64,000 bases of DNA. Source: Erwinia aphidicola. GTDB lineage: Bacteria > Pseudomonadota > Gammaproteobacteria > Enterobacterales > Enterobacteriaceae. Position 1 is the first letter of the stretch; each line of letters begins with the position of its first letter. The stretch is from positions 4,278,001-4,342,000 of the forward strand of contig NZ_JAMKCQ010000001.1 of NCBI RefSeq assembly GCF_024169515.1. Reading direction: 5' to 3'. Under the pieces are notes generated by a model. That model was not told the DNA's origin. It saw only the letters and a list, made by a program, of their open reading frames with translations, and made no database searches. Shown here one piece after another: positions 46,655-55,922 of the stretch. The translations under genes and the position numbers were made by a program.

Positions 46655-48028
46655 GTGCAGAAGTACCTCTCAGAGGCGCGTCAGTTATTGGCCCTGGCTA
46701 TTCCGGTGATCCTTGCGCAGGTTGCGCAAACCGCCATGGGCTTCGTTGATACAGTAATGGCCGGTGCCGTCAGCGCCACGGATATGGCCGCCGTTGCCGT
46801 GGGAACCTCAATCTGGTTACCCTCAATACTCTTTGGTCACGGCCTGCTGCTGTCGCTAACGCCGGTTATCGCACAGCTGAATGGCTCTGGCCGCCGCGAT
46901 CGTATTGGCCATCAGGTGCGCCAGGGCTACTGGCTGGCCGGGATGGTGTCGGTGCTGATCATGCTGGTGCTGTATAACGCCGGTTATTTGATTGGTGCGA
47001 TGCACAACGTTGATCCTGTGCTCGCCGAAAAGGCGATTGGTTACCTGCATGCTTTATTGTGGGGCGCTCCCGGCTATCTGTTTTTCCAGGTCGCGCGTAA
47101 TCAGTGTGAAGGTCTGTCCAAAACCAAGCCGGGTATGGTGATGGGCTTCCTCGGCCTGCTGGTGAACATTCCGGTTAACTACATCTTTATCTATGGTCAT
47201 TTCGGCATGCCCGCCCTGGGCGGCGTCGGCTGCGGCGTTGCCACGGCTTCCGTTTACTGGGTGATGTTTATTGCCATGAAGGCGTGGGTGAACCGCGCTA
47301 AGTCAATGCGTGATATTCGCAAGCCTGTCAGCCACACCGGCCCCGACTGGAAAGTGCTCCGCCGCCTGGCTGGCCTTGGCCTGCCCGTGGCGCTGGCGCT
47401 GTTCTTTGAGGTCACCCTGTTCGCCGTGGTCGCCCTGCTGGTCTCGCCGATGGGGATTGTTAAAGTCGCCGGGCACCAGATCGCGCTGAACTTCAGTTCC
47501 CTGATGTTTGTACTGCCGCTGTCGCTGGCCGCAGCAACCACCATCCGTATTGGTTTCAAACTGGGTCAGGGCTCTGTAGAGCAGGCGCGCGTGGCAGCCT
47601 GGACCGGCCAGGCGGTGGGAATTGGCATGGCCTGCCTGACCGCGCTGTTTACCGTCACCTTCCGCGAACAGATCGCCCTGCTATATACCGATAACCCGGA
47701 AGTGGTCACGCTGGCGGCGCAGCTGATGTTCCTCGCCGCGGTGTATCAGTTCTCGGACTCTATTCAGGTGATCGGTAGCGGTATTCTGCGCGGATATAAA
47801 GATACACGCGCTATCTTCTTTATCACCTTCACCGCTTATTGGATCCTCGGCCTGCCGAGTGGTTACATTCTGGCGATGACCGACCTGGTGGTGCCCGCGA
47901 TGGGTCCTGCCGGATTCTGGACCGGCTTTATTATCGGTCTGACCTCCTCGGCGGTGCTGATGATTTGGCGCATCTTGCGTATGCAGAGTCAACCTGCTGA
48001 GCGCATTCTGCGACGCGCAGCGCGCTAA
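46655..48028 (+). CDS. mdtK: MdtK (NorM) MATE-family multidrug exporter
   Basis: I choose GTG 46655 ([36 protein letters not shown]), seven bases after AAAGG, giving 457 residues exactly as in E. coli MdtK. The 12 helices form two MATE bundles; landmarks include [34 protein letters not shown] and the [15 protein letters not shown] segment. It exports fluoroquinolones and other cations in exchange for sodium or protons. The upstream open frame to 46589 is not conserved. Confidence 0.95.
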   Translation: MQKYLSEARQLLALAIPVILAQVAQTAMGFVDTVMAGAVSATDMAAVAVGTSIWLPSILFGHGLLLSLTPVIAQLNGSGRRDRIGHQVRQGYWLAGMVSVLIMLVLYNAGYLIGAMHNVDPVLAEKAIGYLHALLWGAPGYLFFQVARNQCEGLSKTKPGMVMGFLGLLVNIPVNYIFIYGHFGMPALGGVGCGVATASVYWVMFIAMKAWVNRAKSMRDIRKPVSHTGPDWKVLRRLAGLGLPVALALFFEVTLFAVVALLVSPMGIVKVAGHQIALNFSSLMFVLPLSLAAATTIRIGFKLGQGSVEQARVAAWTGQAVGIGMACLTALFTVTFREQIALLYTDNPEVVTLAAQLMFLAAVYQFSDSIQVIGSGILRGYKDTRAIFFITFTAYWILGLPSGYILAMTDLVVPAMGPAGFWTGFIIGLTSSAVLMIWRILRMQSQPAERILRRAAR

Positions 48029-48061
48029 TTTTTAGGCATATTTCGCGCCTGAATGGTTAAA

Positions 48062-48092
48062 ATTGCTGCGCTTCGCACAGATGCGCAGCAAT
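48062..48092 (+). terminator. mdtK terminator hairpin
   Basis: A 10-bp perfect stem (48062-48071 with 48083-48092) with an 11-base loop follows the mdtK stop; an A run then CCTTTTTT occurs further on, so termination may be partly factor-assisted. Confidence 0.55.
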
Positions 48093-48117
48093 CAGCAGGA
48101 AAAAACCTTTTTTCTCC

Positions 48118-48146
48118 TTGCCAGGCGTGCGCAGTGCCGTTAATAT
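48118..48146 (+). promoter_or_regulatory. tRNA promoter with GC-rich discriminator
   Basis: TTGCCA, a 17-base spacer and TAATAT are followed by a GC-rich start region (CGTCCCCGC), the feature of stringently controlled stable-RNA promoters. It lies about 30 bases before the first tRNA-Val. Confidence 0.8.
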
Positions 48147-48176
48147 TCGTCCCCGCTGTCACCCAGACAGCACAGT

Positions 48177-48253
48177 GCGTCTGTAGCTCAGTTGGTTAGA
48201 GCACCACCTTGACATGGTGGGGGTCGATGGTTCGAGTCCATTCAGACGCACCA
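48177..48253 (+). tRNA. valV: tRNA-Val (anticodon GAC)
   Basis: A complete 77-base cloverleaf with encoded CCA: 7-bp acceptor stem GCGTCTG/CAGACGC, D arm GCTC/GAGC, anticodon stem CCACC/GGTGG around TTGACAT (GAC anticodon) and a T arm with TTCGAGT. It reads GUC and GUU. Position just after mdtK matches valV-valW of E. coli; the symbol is given by position. Confidence 0.97.
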
Positions 48254-48269
48254 CTATCTTTAATATTTG

Positions 48270-48391
48270 CCTCAAAGGGCGAATATTTCGTACTAGAGCG
48301 CGGCAGCAACTGCGCGAATCCACAGGAGCATACTCCAGTATGTGACTGCGGTGAGCAAAGGCAGCTAACAAAGCTATAGTGCGAAAGATGA
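48270..48391. repeat. ERIC element between the two tRNA-Val genes
   Basis: In reverse orientation the core GAATCCACAGGAGCATACTC and GTATGTGACTGCGGTGAGC match the ERIC dyad. Ends are diverged (GCACTATAGCTTTG on one side), so boundaries are approximate. It lies within the presumed tRNA precursor transcript. Confidence 0.8.
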
Positions 48392-48399
48392 AGCGATTT

Positions 48400-48476
48400 G
48401 CGTTCTTAGCTCAGTTGGTTAGAGCACCACCTTGACATGGTGGGGGTCGGAGGTTCGAGTCCTCTAGAACGCACCA
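48400..48476 (+). tRNA. valW: tRNA-Val (anticodon GAC), second copy
   Basis: Also 77 bases with encoded CCA. The acceptor stem is GCGTTCT/AGAACGC and the T stem differs from the first copy (GGAGG/CCTCT), but the D and anticodon arms are identical. The first copy's acceptor (GCGTCTG) differs at matched positions on both strands, so both fold properly. Confidence 0.97.
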
Positions 48477-48592
48477 ATTTCTCCTCCCCTCTTTAGTACA
48501 CCTGCAAAACAACCACCAAATTCCTGACCAGTGACCGTTTGCGCAACGAAATTGATGCGTATCATCCTGTCAGCGGATTTAACGCTTTTTAA
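48477..48592. other. Spacer between the second tRNA-Val and the pykF promoter
   Basis: No gene seen. A T-rich stretch directly after the tRNA (ATTTCTCCTCCCCTCTTT) may end the tRNA transcript. Confidence 0.4.
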
Positions 48593-48621
48593 TTGGTTTT
48601 CGCACACTTAGCGACTATAAT
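48593..48621 (+). promoter_or_regulatory. pykF promoter
   Basis: TTGGTT, a 17-base spacer and a perfect TATAAT lie about 250 bases before pykF. The Cra site begins 19 bases downstream of the -10, over the transcription start region. Confidence 0.75.
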
Positions 48622-48639
48622 ACGGAACGTTGTTTCACT

Positions 48640-48653
48640 TGAATGGTTTCAGC
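48640..48653 (-). promoter_or_regulatory. Cra (FruR) operator of pykF
   Basis: The minus strand reads GCTGAAACCATTCA, matching the Cra consensus GCTGAAWCGNTTCA at all but one defined position. Placed downstream of the -10, it acts as a roadblock to repress pykF on gluconeogenic carbon sources, as in E. coli. Confidence 0.85.
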
Positions 48654-48868
48654 GTATGGTTGCCCCTCATTTTATAACAAGTACCTGTTGCGCAACGTCC
48701 TGCTGCGCCTGCGCCGAAACCGCGTCTCAACTTACCCTGCACGCTTTAATTCTGTCACCTATCCTTACTCAGTATTGCCGTTCGCCTGAAGCGCCAAATT
48801 TCTCTTCCGGTGGAAACACCGCCGGGATCCCTCTTTATCATCCATCACAACTTAATAGATAAATCGTC

Positions 48869-50281
48869 ATGAAAAAGACTAAGATCGTTTGTACTATCGG
48901 TCCAAAAACCGAATCTGAAGAGATGCTGACTAATCTGCTTGATGCCGGCATGAACGTGATGCGTCTGAACTTTTCCCACGGGAATTATGAAGAGCATGGT
49001 CAGCGCATTACCAACCTGCGTAATGTTATGAGCAAAAGCGGTCATCAGGCCGCTATTCTGTTAGACACCAAGGGCCCTGAAATCCGCACCATGAAACTGG
49101 AAGGCGGCAATGACGCTTCCCTGAAAGCGGGCCAGACCTTCACCTTCACCACCGACCAGTCTGTTATTGGTAACACCAATACCGTTGCAGTAACCTATCC
49201 GGGCTTTGCTGCCGACCTGAAAATCGGTAACACCGTGCTGGTGGACGATGGTCTGATCGGTATGGAAGTGACAGAAGTCACCGAAAGCACCGTCGTGTGT
49301 AAAGTGCTGAACAATGGCGACCTGGGCGAAAACAAAGGCGTTAACCTGCCGGGCGTTTCAATTCAGCTGCCAGCGCTGGCTGAAAAAGATAAGCGTGACC
49401 TGATCTTCGGCTGCGAGCAGGGTGTCGACTTCGTCGCTGCCTCCTTTATCCGTAAGCGTTCAGACGTGATCGAAATCCGTGAGCACCTGAAAGCCCACGG
49501 CGGCGAGCACATTCAGATCATCTCCAAAATCGAAAACCAGGAAGGCCTGAACAACTTCGACGAGATCCTTGATGCTTCTGACGGCATCATGGTGGCCCGC
49601 GGTGACCTCGGCGTTGAGATCCCGGTTGAAGAAGTGATCTTCGCGCAGAAGATGATGATCAAAAAATGTAATCGTGCTCGTAAAGTGGTGATCACCGCGA
49701 CCCAGATGCTCGATTCGATGATCAAGAACCCACGCCCTACCCGCGCTGAAGCGGGCGACGTGGCGAACGCCATTCTCGACGGCACTGACGCCGTAATGCT
49801 GTCTGGTGAGAGCGCCAAAGGGAAATACCCGCTGGAGTCCGTCACTATCATGGCGACCATCTGCGAGCGTACTGACCGCGTGATGAAGAGCCGTATCGAC
49901 TCTCAGCACGACAACCGCAAAATGCGCATCACTGAAGCGGTTTGCCGTGGTGCCGTTGAAACCGCAGAGAAACTCGAGTCACCGCTGATTGTCGTGGCGA
50001 CAGAAGGCGGCAAGTCAGCGAAATCCATTCGTAAATACTTCCCGAATGCGACTATCCTGGCGCTGACGACTAACCCTCAGACTGCCCGTCAGCTGCTGCT
50101 GAGCAAAGGCATTGTCACTTCTGTGGTGAACGAAATTGCCTCAACAGACGATTTCTACCGCCTCGGGAAAGAAGCCGCTATCGCCAGCGGCTATGCGCTG
50201 AAAGGCGAAGTGGTGGTCATGGTTTCTGGTGCCCTGGTGCCAAGCGGAACCACTAACACTGCGTCCGTGCACGTTCTGTAA
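48869..50281 (+). CDS. pykF: PykF pyruvate kinase I
   Basis: The 470-residue type I pyruvate kinase makes pyruvate and ATP from phosphoenolpyruvate. Key segments are [59 protein letters not shown] (catalytic lysine), [12 protein letters not shown] and [31 protein letters not shown]. The C-terminal domain binds fructose 1,6-bisphosphate. Length equals E. coli PykF. The long leader carries a Cra site. Codon use is strongly biased, as expected for an abundant enzyme. Confidence 0.98.
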   Translation: MKKTKIVCTIGPKTESEEMLTNLLDAGMNVMRLNFSHGNYEEHGQRITNLRNVMSKSGHQAAILLDTKGPEIRTMKLEGGNDASLKAGQTFTFTTDQSVIGNTNTVAVTYPGFAADLKIGNTVLVDDGLIGMEVTEVTESTVVCKVLNNGDLGENKGVNLPGVSIQLPALAEKDKRDLIFGCEQGVDFVAASFIRKRSDVIEIREHLKAHGGEHIQIISKIENQEGLNNFDEILDASDGIMVARGDLGVEIPVEEVIFAQKMMIKKCNRARKVVITATQMLDSMIKNPRPTRAEAGDVANAILDGTDAVMLSGESAKGKYPLESVTIMATICERTDRVMKSRIDSQHDNRKMRITEAVCRGAVETAEKLESPLIVVATEGGKSAKSIRKYFPNATILALTTNPQTARQLLLSKGIVTSVVNEIASTDDFYRLGKEAAIASGYALKGEVVVMVSGALVPSGTTNTASVHVL

Positions 50282-50302
50282 TATAAATTTACGACTTGCA
50301 TT

Positions 50303-50331
50303 AAAAAAGCGCCCTGAGTGGCGCTTTTTTT
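50303..50331 (+). terminator. pykF terminator
   Basis: AAGCGCC/GGCGCTT (7 bp plus A-T pairs, six-base loop) followed by TTTTTT, 22 bases after the stop. Confidence 0.9.
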
Positions 50332-50535
50332 ACAACTTGCGTAGGCTAATTTCACAAAGTCTCCAATCGAAATTAACGATTTAATCACCGCTAAATCTAA
50401 GAGCAGTCCGATTAAAATTGCCTGTTTTCGCGGCGTTTTTTGCCAAAACGCCAAAAGAAGATGCTTCTTTGAGCGAACGATCAAATTTAAGCACGTTCTC
50501 ATCAAAAAATTATTCTCATTAGAAAATACTTTGTG

Positions 50536-50549
50536 TAATACTTGTAACG
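50536..50549 (+). promoter_or_regulatory. lpp promoter -10 and transcription start
   Basis: TAATACT lies seven bases before the G at 50549, which corresponds to the E. coli lpp mRNA start (GCTACATGGAGATTAACT). The 38-base leader is nearly identical to that of E. coli. Confidence 0.85.
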
Positions 50550-50574
50550 CTACATGGAGATTAACTTAATCTAG

Positions 50575-50823
<249 letters not shown>

Positions 50824-50835
50824 GAGTTCTGGTTT

Positions 50836-50867
50836 AAAAATGGCGCACTTAGTGCGCCATTTTTTTT
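50836..50867 (+). terminator. lpp terminator
   Basis: ATGGCGCAC/GTGCGCCAT with a three-base loop, followed by eight T. Matches the strong lpp terminator of E. coli in position. Confidence 0.93.
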
Positions 50868-50942
50868 GCCTGCGTTTCGGGGCCTTCCACGGCTTGCTTC
50901 CAGCCCCTGCTGCTAAACGCAATCTCAGCCACGCTGAGCGCT

Positions 50943-51965
50943 TTATTCCCCGACCTGAGACACAGTCGCAGGTGCACTGGAGGACGTAGCAGAAGGCGTC
51001 TGCTGCGCTACAGCAGGCACAGTATCCTCCGTTCCGGCTTTCTCCCCTTTGTTGACCAGCACCGGCATACCTGAGCGACGCGTCATGGCAGCTTTGATCA
51101 TTGCCCTGTCACCGTCAGGATCCTGCATGAACTTCTTCGCCGCTGCGGTTAGCGCAATCGGCATGGTTTGCGGATCGTCTTTTTCGCTGTGCGACAACGG
51201 CTGATGCACCTCCAGATAGCGTTTGCCGTCCGGTTCCACCGCATATTTCACCGGCTGGTTGATAATCTGCACGCGCGTACCTTTCGGGACGCTATTAAAC
51301 AGCGCCTCAATATCGTCTGGCCGCAGGCGGATGCAGCCGGAGCTGACGCGCATCCCGATGCCAAAATCAGCGTTGGTGCCGTGGATCAGGTAGTGCTGCT
51401 GGCCGTAGGCCAGACGCAGCGCATACAGCCCCATTGGATTATCCGGCCCGGCAGGCACGGTCACCGGCAGGCTCTTGCCTTCGGCCGCGTAGCGCTTACG
51501 GATGTTTGGCGTGGGTGTCCAGGTCGGATTGGGGATTTTCTGGCTGATGCTGGTGACCATCGCCGGCGTGTTCGCCCCCAGCTGACCGATACCGATCGGA
51601 TAGACGATCACGCGGTTTTCATCTTTCGGGTAATAGTAGAGGCGCAGTTCCGCGACGTTTACCACAATGCCTTCACGCTTAGTGTCCGGCAGCAGCATCT
51701 GGGTAGGGATGGTCAGTTCGCTGCCCGCTTTGGGTAGCCACGGGTCGGTACCCGGGTTGGCTTCCAGCATGCCGAGCAGCCCGATTTTATATTTCGCCGC
51801 CACGGCTTCCAGCGGCTGGCCGTCGTTGGGGACGACGTAAGTGGTGTTCTCACCAATCAGGCGGCTGTCGGCAGGGGGTAAAGGGTATTCAGTTGCGCTG
51901 GCGTTGTGCGCCCCGGCAAGAAAGGTGAGCGTAAAAGCTGCAGCAAAGCGAGACAGAGGTTTCAT
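50943..51965 (-). CDS. ldtE: LdtE (YnhG) L,D-transpeptidase
   Basis: The 340-residue precursor has a signal peptide (LSRFAAAFTLTFLAGAHNASA). A LysM-like domain follows (YVVPNDGQPLEAVAAKYKIGLLGMLEANPG), then a YkuD catalytic domain with the active-site signature HGTNADFGIGMRVSSGCIRL. LdtE forms 3-3 cross-links between diaminopimelate residues in peptidoglycan. The C-terminal tail (about 300-340) is Ala/Ser/Thr/Pro-rich and longer than in E. coli (334 residues). It is convergent with lpp and upstream lies sufE. Confidence 0.95.
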   Translation of the reverse strand: MKPLSRFAAAFTLTFLAGAHNASATEYPLPPADSRLIGENTTYVVPNDGQPLEAVAAKYKIGLLGMLEANPGTDPWLPKAGSELTIPTQMLLPDTKREGIVVNVAELRLYYYPKDENRVIVYPIGIGQLGANTPAMVTSISQKIPNPTWTPTPNIRKRYAAEGKSLPVTVPAGPDNPMGLYALRLAYGQQHYLIHGTNADFGIGMRVSSGCIRLRPDDIEALFNSVPKGTRVQIINQPVKYAVEPDGKRYLEVHQPLSHSEKDDPQTMPIALTAAAKKFMQDPDGDRAMIKAAMTRRSGMPVLVNKGEKAGTEDTVPAVAQQTPSATSSSAPATVSQVGE

Positions 51966-52033
51966 GCGCGTTTCCCGGTTATAGGTGGAGAGAGCACCCC
52001 GTTCGTGGGGTGCTTACCGGGTAGTGTAGCAAC

Positions 52034-52456
52034 TCAGCCCTGAGTTAAAATCAGCGCTTTCTGACGTATGGCACGAATCATGGCTTCCAGCCCCTGCGAG
52101 CGGGATGGGGTGAGCTGCTGCGTCAGGGAGAGATCGGCGAACCACGGGCGCACGTCGAAGTCGACAATCTCCTGCGGCGTCATCTTCTGATAGAGAGCAA
52201 AAACGATAGCAATGAGGCCCTTAACCAGCGCGGCATCGCTGTCGCCCTGCAGGCGCACACAGCCACTTGCATCGGTATCAACCACTATCCACACCTGGCT
52301 CTGACAGCCGGGCACGATATTTTCCGGCTGCTGCAGGGAATCAGACGATTCTGGCAGGCGTGCGCCTAATTCAATGATGTAGAGATACTTTTCTTCCTGG
52401 TTGGCGCAGCGGTTAAAGTTGCGCACCAGCTTGTCTTTATCTGGCAGAGTTGCCAT
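52034..52456 (-). CDS. sufE: SufE sulfur acceptor
   Basis: The 140-residue protein accepts persulfide from SufS on Cys51, seen in [11 protein letters not shown]. Family segments include [20 protein letters not shown] and [18 protein letters not shown]. Length is near E. coli SufE (138). It is the last gene of the sufABCDSE operon, 67 bases after sufS; that gap contains a 30-bp palindrome. Confidence 0.97.
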   Translation of the reverse strand: MATLPDKDKLVRNFNRCANQEEKYLYIIELGARLPESSDSLQQPENIVPGCQSQVWIVVDTDASGCVRLQGDSDAALVKGLIAIVFALYQKMTPQEIVDFDVRPWFADLSLTQQLTPSRSQGLEAMIRAIRQKALILTQG

Positions 52457-52474
52457 TGCTTCCTCACTTAAAAA

Positions 52475-52504
52475 CGCAGGGGCGAGGCATGCCTCGCCCC
52501 TGCG
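52475..52504. repeat. 30-bp perfect palindrome between sufS and sufE
   Basis: Each arm reads CGCAGGGGCGAGGCA, and the two meet without a spacer. It lies inside the suf operon, 20 bases after the sufS stop. The GGGGCG...CGCCCC type resembles dispersed GC palindromes at 12175 and 12245. Confidence 0.85.
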
Positions 52505-52523
52505 GGTCGGTGCGGGTTGAAAC

Positions 52524-53744
52524 TTAACCCAGCAAACGGTGAATACGTATTAAACCTGCGACCAGACGGTCGACCTCATCTTCGCTATTATACAGCACAA
52601 ACGAGGCGCGACACATTGCCGGCACCTGATAGTGTTGCATCAGCGGCATGGCGCAGTGGTGGCCGGTACGAATAGCGATGCCGTACTGATCGAGGAAGCT
52701 GCCAACGTCAAAAGCGTGATGCTTGCCGAGGTTAAAGGCAATGACGCCGGAACGCTGCCGTGGACCATAGATCACCAGATCCGGCACCGTGGCCAGTTTT
52801 TCCAGGGCATAGTGCATCAGCTGCTGCTCGCGCTCGGCAATGACCTCCAGCCCCAGTTCACTCACCCACTTCAGCGCAGCACCCAGACCAATGATAGCGC
52901 CGGTGTTCGGTGAGCCAGCTTCGAAGCGCCACGGCGCGGCGGCATAAGTGGTGCCTTTCGTCAGGCTGACGGTGGCGATCATCGATCCGCCCCCTTCCCA
53001 CGGTGGCATCTGGTCCAGCAGGGCTTTGCGGCCATACAGAATACCAATACCGGTCGGGCCGTAAATTTTATGCCCGGAGAAGACATAGAAATCACAGTCC
53101 AGATCCTGCACGTCGACCTGCTGATGCATAACCGCCTGTGCGCCGTCGATCAGAGTCGCAACACCCGCCGCCCTGGCCTGAGCCACCAGCGCTTTTACCG
53201 GGTTTTCAGTGCCCAACACGTTGGAGACGTGAGTCACGGCCAGCATGCGCGTACGGCTGTCCATCAGCGCAGGCAGCTGCGCAACGTCCAGCTCGCCATT
53301 GGCGGTCAGCGGGATAAAACGCACTTCCGCGCCGGTACGCTCAGCCACCATCTGCCACGGTACGATGTTGGCGTGATGCTCCATCTCCGTGATGATGATG
53401 TTGTCGCCTGGCTGCAGCTGACTGCCGCCCCAGCTGCTGGCGACCAGATTAATCGCTTCGGTGGTGCCTTTAACAAACACAATCTCTTCCGCTGAGGCAG
53501 CGTTGAGAAACTGTGCTGCCTGTACGCGCACGTTTTCCATCTCGGTGGTCGCTTCCGCGCTCAGCGTATGGATACCACGATGCACAGCGGCATAGCCGTG
53601 CTCGTAGAAACGACTTTCGGCGTCAATGACGACCTGCGGCTTCTGCGCGCTGGCGGCACTGTCGAGATAGGCCAGCGGTTGCCCGTTGACCTCGCGCGTC
53701 AGTAACGGGAATGCCGCCCGCACACGGGCCAGGTCAAAACTCAT
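52524..53744 (-). CDS. sufS: SufS cysteine desulfurase
   Basis: The 406-residue PLP enzyme takes sulfur from cysteine for Fe-S assembly under stress. The PLP lysine lies in [19 protein letters not shown], and the catalytic cysteine is Cys364 in [14 protein letters not shown], the same number as in E. coli. [13 protein letters not shown] is the conserved N-terminal segment. Its start overlaps the sufD stop by four bases. Confidence 0.98.
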   Translation of the reverse strand: MSFDLARVRAAFPLLTREVNGQPLAYLDSAASAQKPQVVIDAESRFYEHGYAAVHRGIHTLSAEATTEMENVRVQAAQFLNAASAEEIVFVKGTTEAINLVASSWGGSQLQPGDNIIITEMEHHANIVPWQMVAERTGAEVRFIPLTANGELDVAQLPALMDSRTRMLAVTHVSNVLGTENPVKALVAQARAAGVATLIDGAQAVMHQQVDVQDLDCDFYVFSGHKIYGPTGIGILYGRKALLDQMPPWEGGGSMIATVSLTKGTTYAAAPWRFEAGSPNTGAIIGLGAALKWVSELGLEVIAEREQQLMHYALEKLATVPDLVIYGPRQRSGVIAFNLGKHHAFDVGSFLDQYGIAIRTGHHCAMPLMQHYQVPAMCRASFVLYNSEDEVDRLVAGLIRIHRLLG

Positions 53745-55021
53745 TGCAGGCCTCCAGGAAAACGCTGTGCAATGCGCTGCATCACAGCCTCTTTCAGCGT
53801 TTCATCATTGATGGCTTCGGTCAGCTCAGCGGCAAAGGCGTAAATGATCATGCGCTGCGCTGCGGCTTCGTCGATACCGCGCGAGCGCAGATAGAACATC
53901 TGCTCTTCGTCGATACGACCAATGGTCGCGCCGTGGCCGCACTTCACGTCATCCGCGTAGATTTCCAGCTGCGGTTTGGTGTCCACTTCCGCCAGACGAC
54001 CTAACAGCAGGTTATTGTTGCTCATCTGCCCGTCGGTCTTCAGCGCGTACTTCGCTACTTTGATATGACCGTTGAATACGGCACGCGCACGGTCACGCAC
54101 GATAGTTTTGTGCAGCTGACGGCTCTGACAATACCCTTTGTTGTGCTCAAGATAGGTGCGGCTGTCGCACACTTCTTTATCCAGCGGCAGCATCAGGCTG
54201 TTAATTACCAGATCGCTGCCCTCGCCTTCCAGTTTGCTGCTGGTGTTGTGACGGGTCAGACCGGCACCCAACAGGAAGCTGTGGCTCTGCACGCGCACAT
54301 CACGACCCAGGGTCAGATCGTTGTGTGAGAAGTGGTAGCTGCTCTGATCTTCAAAGCACAGATTGTAGTGCGTCAGCGCCGCGTTATTGCCCACGTTGGC
54401 GGTAAAACGCGCCCCGGTGAAGTGGGTGCTGGCGTTCAGGCTGAGGTAGTGCTCAATCACCGTCGCTTCAGCCGCTTCATCCAGCTGCAAATGGTGGCGA
54501 TAGTGCGAAGTGTTCATCTCACCTTGCGCGCTGCCGCTGCTGATATGCAGCAGGTAGAGCGGACGGGCAGCAGCTTTGCCACGCGCCAGATGAATGGTGG
54601 TCACCTCTTCAGCCAGGCTCTCGGTCAGATGCAGGAACACTTCAGGCTGGATAGGTGCGTCGAGTTCACGACGCTCCGCAGCCTGAGTCACCTGAATATC
54701 AAACAGATCAAACTCGGCATCACTCAGCTCAGGGGCGAAGCGGCCATCGACAAACACCAGGCGCACGGCATCAATCGCCAGCGCCTGAGCGTCGACCACA
54801 TCCGCAGTCAGCACGGCGGGTTTTGGCAGCACGAAGTGGTGGTCCAGCAGTTGATCCAGCGGCGTGTATTTCCAGTTTTCCTGCTTACGCGTTGGCAGGC
54901 CTAGGCGCAGCAGCTGCTGCCAGTGCTGTTGTGCCTGCATTGAGCGGTTTTCACCGCGCGTTTCAAACAGGTGATGCCACTGTTGCAGCGCGTTTTCACT
55001 CTTCGTCGGTAAGCCAGCCAT
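53741..55021 (-). CDS. sufD: SufD Fe-S scaffold component
   Basis: The 426-residue beta-helix protein pairs with SufB in the SufBC2D complex. It has the C-terminal SufBD signature [36 protein letters not shown] including the functional His, and [12 protein letters not shown] near the N-terminus. It overlaps sufS by four bases downstream and sufC by 26 bases upstream. Confidence 0.97.
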   Translation of the reverse strand: MAGLPTKSENALQQWHHLFETRGENRSMQAQQHWQQLLRLGLPTRKQENWKYTPLDQLLDHHFVLPKPAVLTADVVDAQALAIDAVRLVFVDGRFAPELSDAEFDLFDIQVTQAAERRELDAPIQPEVFLHLTESLAEEVTTIHLARGKAAARPLYLLHISSGSAQGEMNTSHYRHHLQLDEAAEATVIEHYLSLNASTHFTGARFTANVGNNAALTHYNLCFEDQSSYHFSHNDLTLGRDVRVQSHSFLLGAGLTRHNTSSKLEGEGSDLVINSLMLPLDKEVCDSRTYLEHNKGYCQSRQLHKTIVRDRARAVFNGHIKVAKYALKTDGQMSNNNLLLGRLAEVDTKPQLEIYADDVKCGHGATIGRIDEEQMFYLRSRGIDEAAAQRMIIYAFAAELTEAINDETLKEAVMQRIAQRFPGGLQ

Positions 55022-55742
55022 AGCCTTGCTCCTCCAACTGTTTCACCAGTGAGAAATCCCCTGATTTAACGATCTTGCCCTGGTACAGCACGTGGACGAA
55101 ATCAGGCTTAATGTAGTCAAGAATACGCTGGTAGTGGGTGACGATAATAAATGAGCGCTTGCCGTCGCGCAGGCTGTTGACGCCGTTGGAGACAATTTTC
55201 AGAGCATCGATGTCCAGACCGGAGTCAGTTTCATCCAGAATGCACAGATCCGGCTCCAGCGCCGCCATCTGCAGAATGTCGTTGCGCTTTTTCTCACCGC
55301 CGGAGAAGCCCACATTGACCGAACGGGTCAGCAGATCTTCAGGCATTTTCAGCAGGTGGATTTTCTCTTCGATAAAGTCCTGGAAGTCAAAACGGTCCAG
55401 CGCTTCCTGCTCGCGGTATTTACGCACCGCGTTTACCGAGGTTTGCAGGAAGAACTGGTTGCTGACGCCTGGAATTTCAACCGGGTACTGGAAGGCCATA
55501 AAGATGCCTTCACCGGCGCGCTCTTCCGGGTCTAGCTCCAGCAGGTCTTTGCCTTTGAACTCGACGGAACCGCCGGTCACTTCATAATCTTCACGTCCTG
55601 CCAGCGTGGCAGAAAGCGTGCTTTTCCCTGAGCCGTTCGGCCCCATGATGGCGTGCACTTCCCCAGGTTTGATTTCAAGATTCAACCCACGCAGGATAGC
55701 TTTGTCTTCAACGCTGACCTGTAAATCTTTGATGCTTAACAT
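54996..55742 (-). CDS. sufC: SufC ATPase of the Fe-S assembly complex
   Basis: ATG 55742 (MLSIKDLQVSVEDKAILRGL) gives 248 residues as in E. coli; the longer frame reads into the ERIC repeat. It is an ABC-type ATPase with Walker A GPNGSGKS (34-41), the signature FSGGEKKRNDILQ, and Walker B LCILDETDSGLD. It drives SufBC2D conformational change. A ~180-base gap separates it from sufB because an ERIC element is inserted there. Confidence 0.97.
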   Translation of the reverse strand: MLSIKDLQVSVEDKAILRGLNLEIKPGEVHAIMGPNGSGKSTLSATLAGREDYEVTGGSVEFKGKDLLELDPEERAGEGIFMAFQYPVEIPGVSNQFFLQTSVNAVRKYREQEALDRFDFQDFIEEKIHLLKMPEDLLTRSVNVGFSGGEKKRNDILQMAALEPDLCILDETDSGLDIDALKIVSNGVNSLRDGKRSFIIVTHYQRILDYIKPDFVHVLYQGKIVKSGDFSLVKQLEEQGYGWLTDEE

Positions 55743-55777
55743 AAGGTTTCCTTCGCAGTGCTTTCCAGCACTGTTGA

Positions 55778-55902
55778 TATACCCTTCATTCTTGAAGCTG
55801 CATCGGCGTTGGCTGCGTGTGCTCACCCCGGTCACTTACATCAGTAAGCTCCCGGAGATTCACGCACTGGCCGCCTTGCTGCAACTCCAATAATTTAGGG
55901 TA
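55778..55902. repeat. ERIC element inside the suf operon (sufB-sufC gap)
   Basis: About 125 bases with terminal TATACCC and GGGTA inverted ends. The core CTCACCCCGGTCACTTACAT and AGTAAGCTCCCGGAGATTCAC is very close to the ERIC consensus primers. Same orientation as the copy at 5112-5232 on the plus strand. As RNA it would fold into a long hairpin within the suf transcript. Confidence 0.92.
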
Positions 55903-55922
55903 GAGTTCTTGTGCGCGCAGGG

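Noticed and set aside
48177..48476. Genomic island integrated at tRNA-Val
   Set aside because: No integrase or partial tRNA duplicate; flanking genes mdtK and pykF are syntenic with E. coli.
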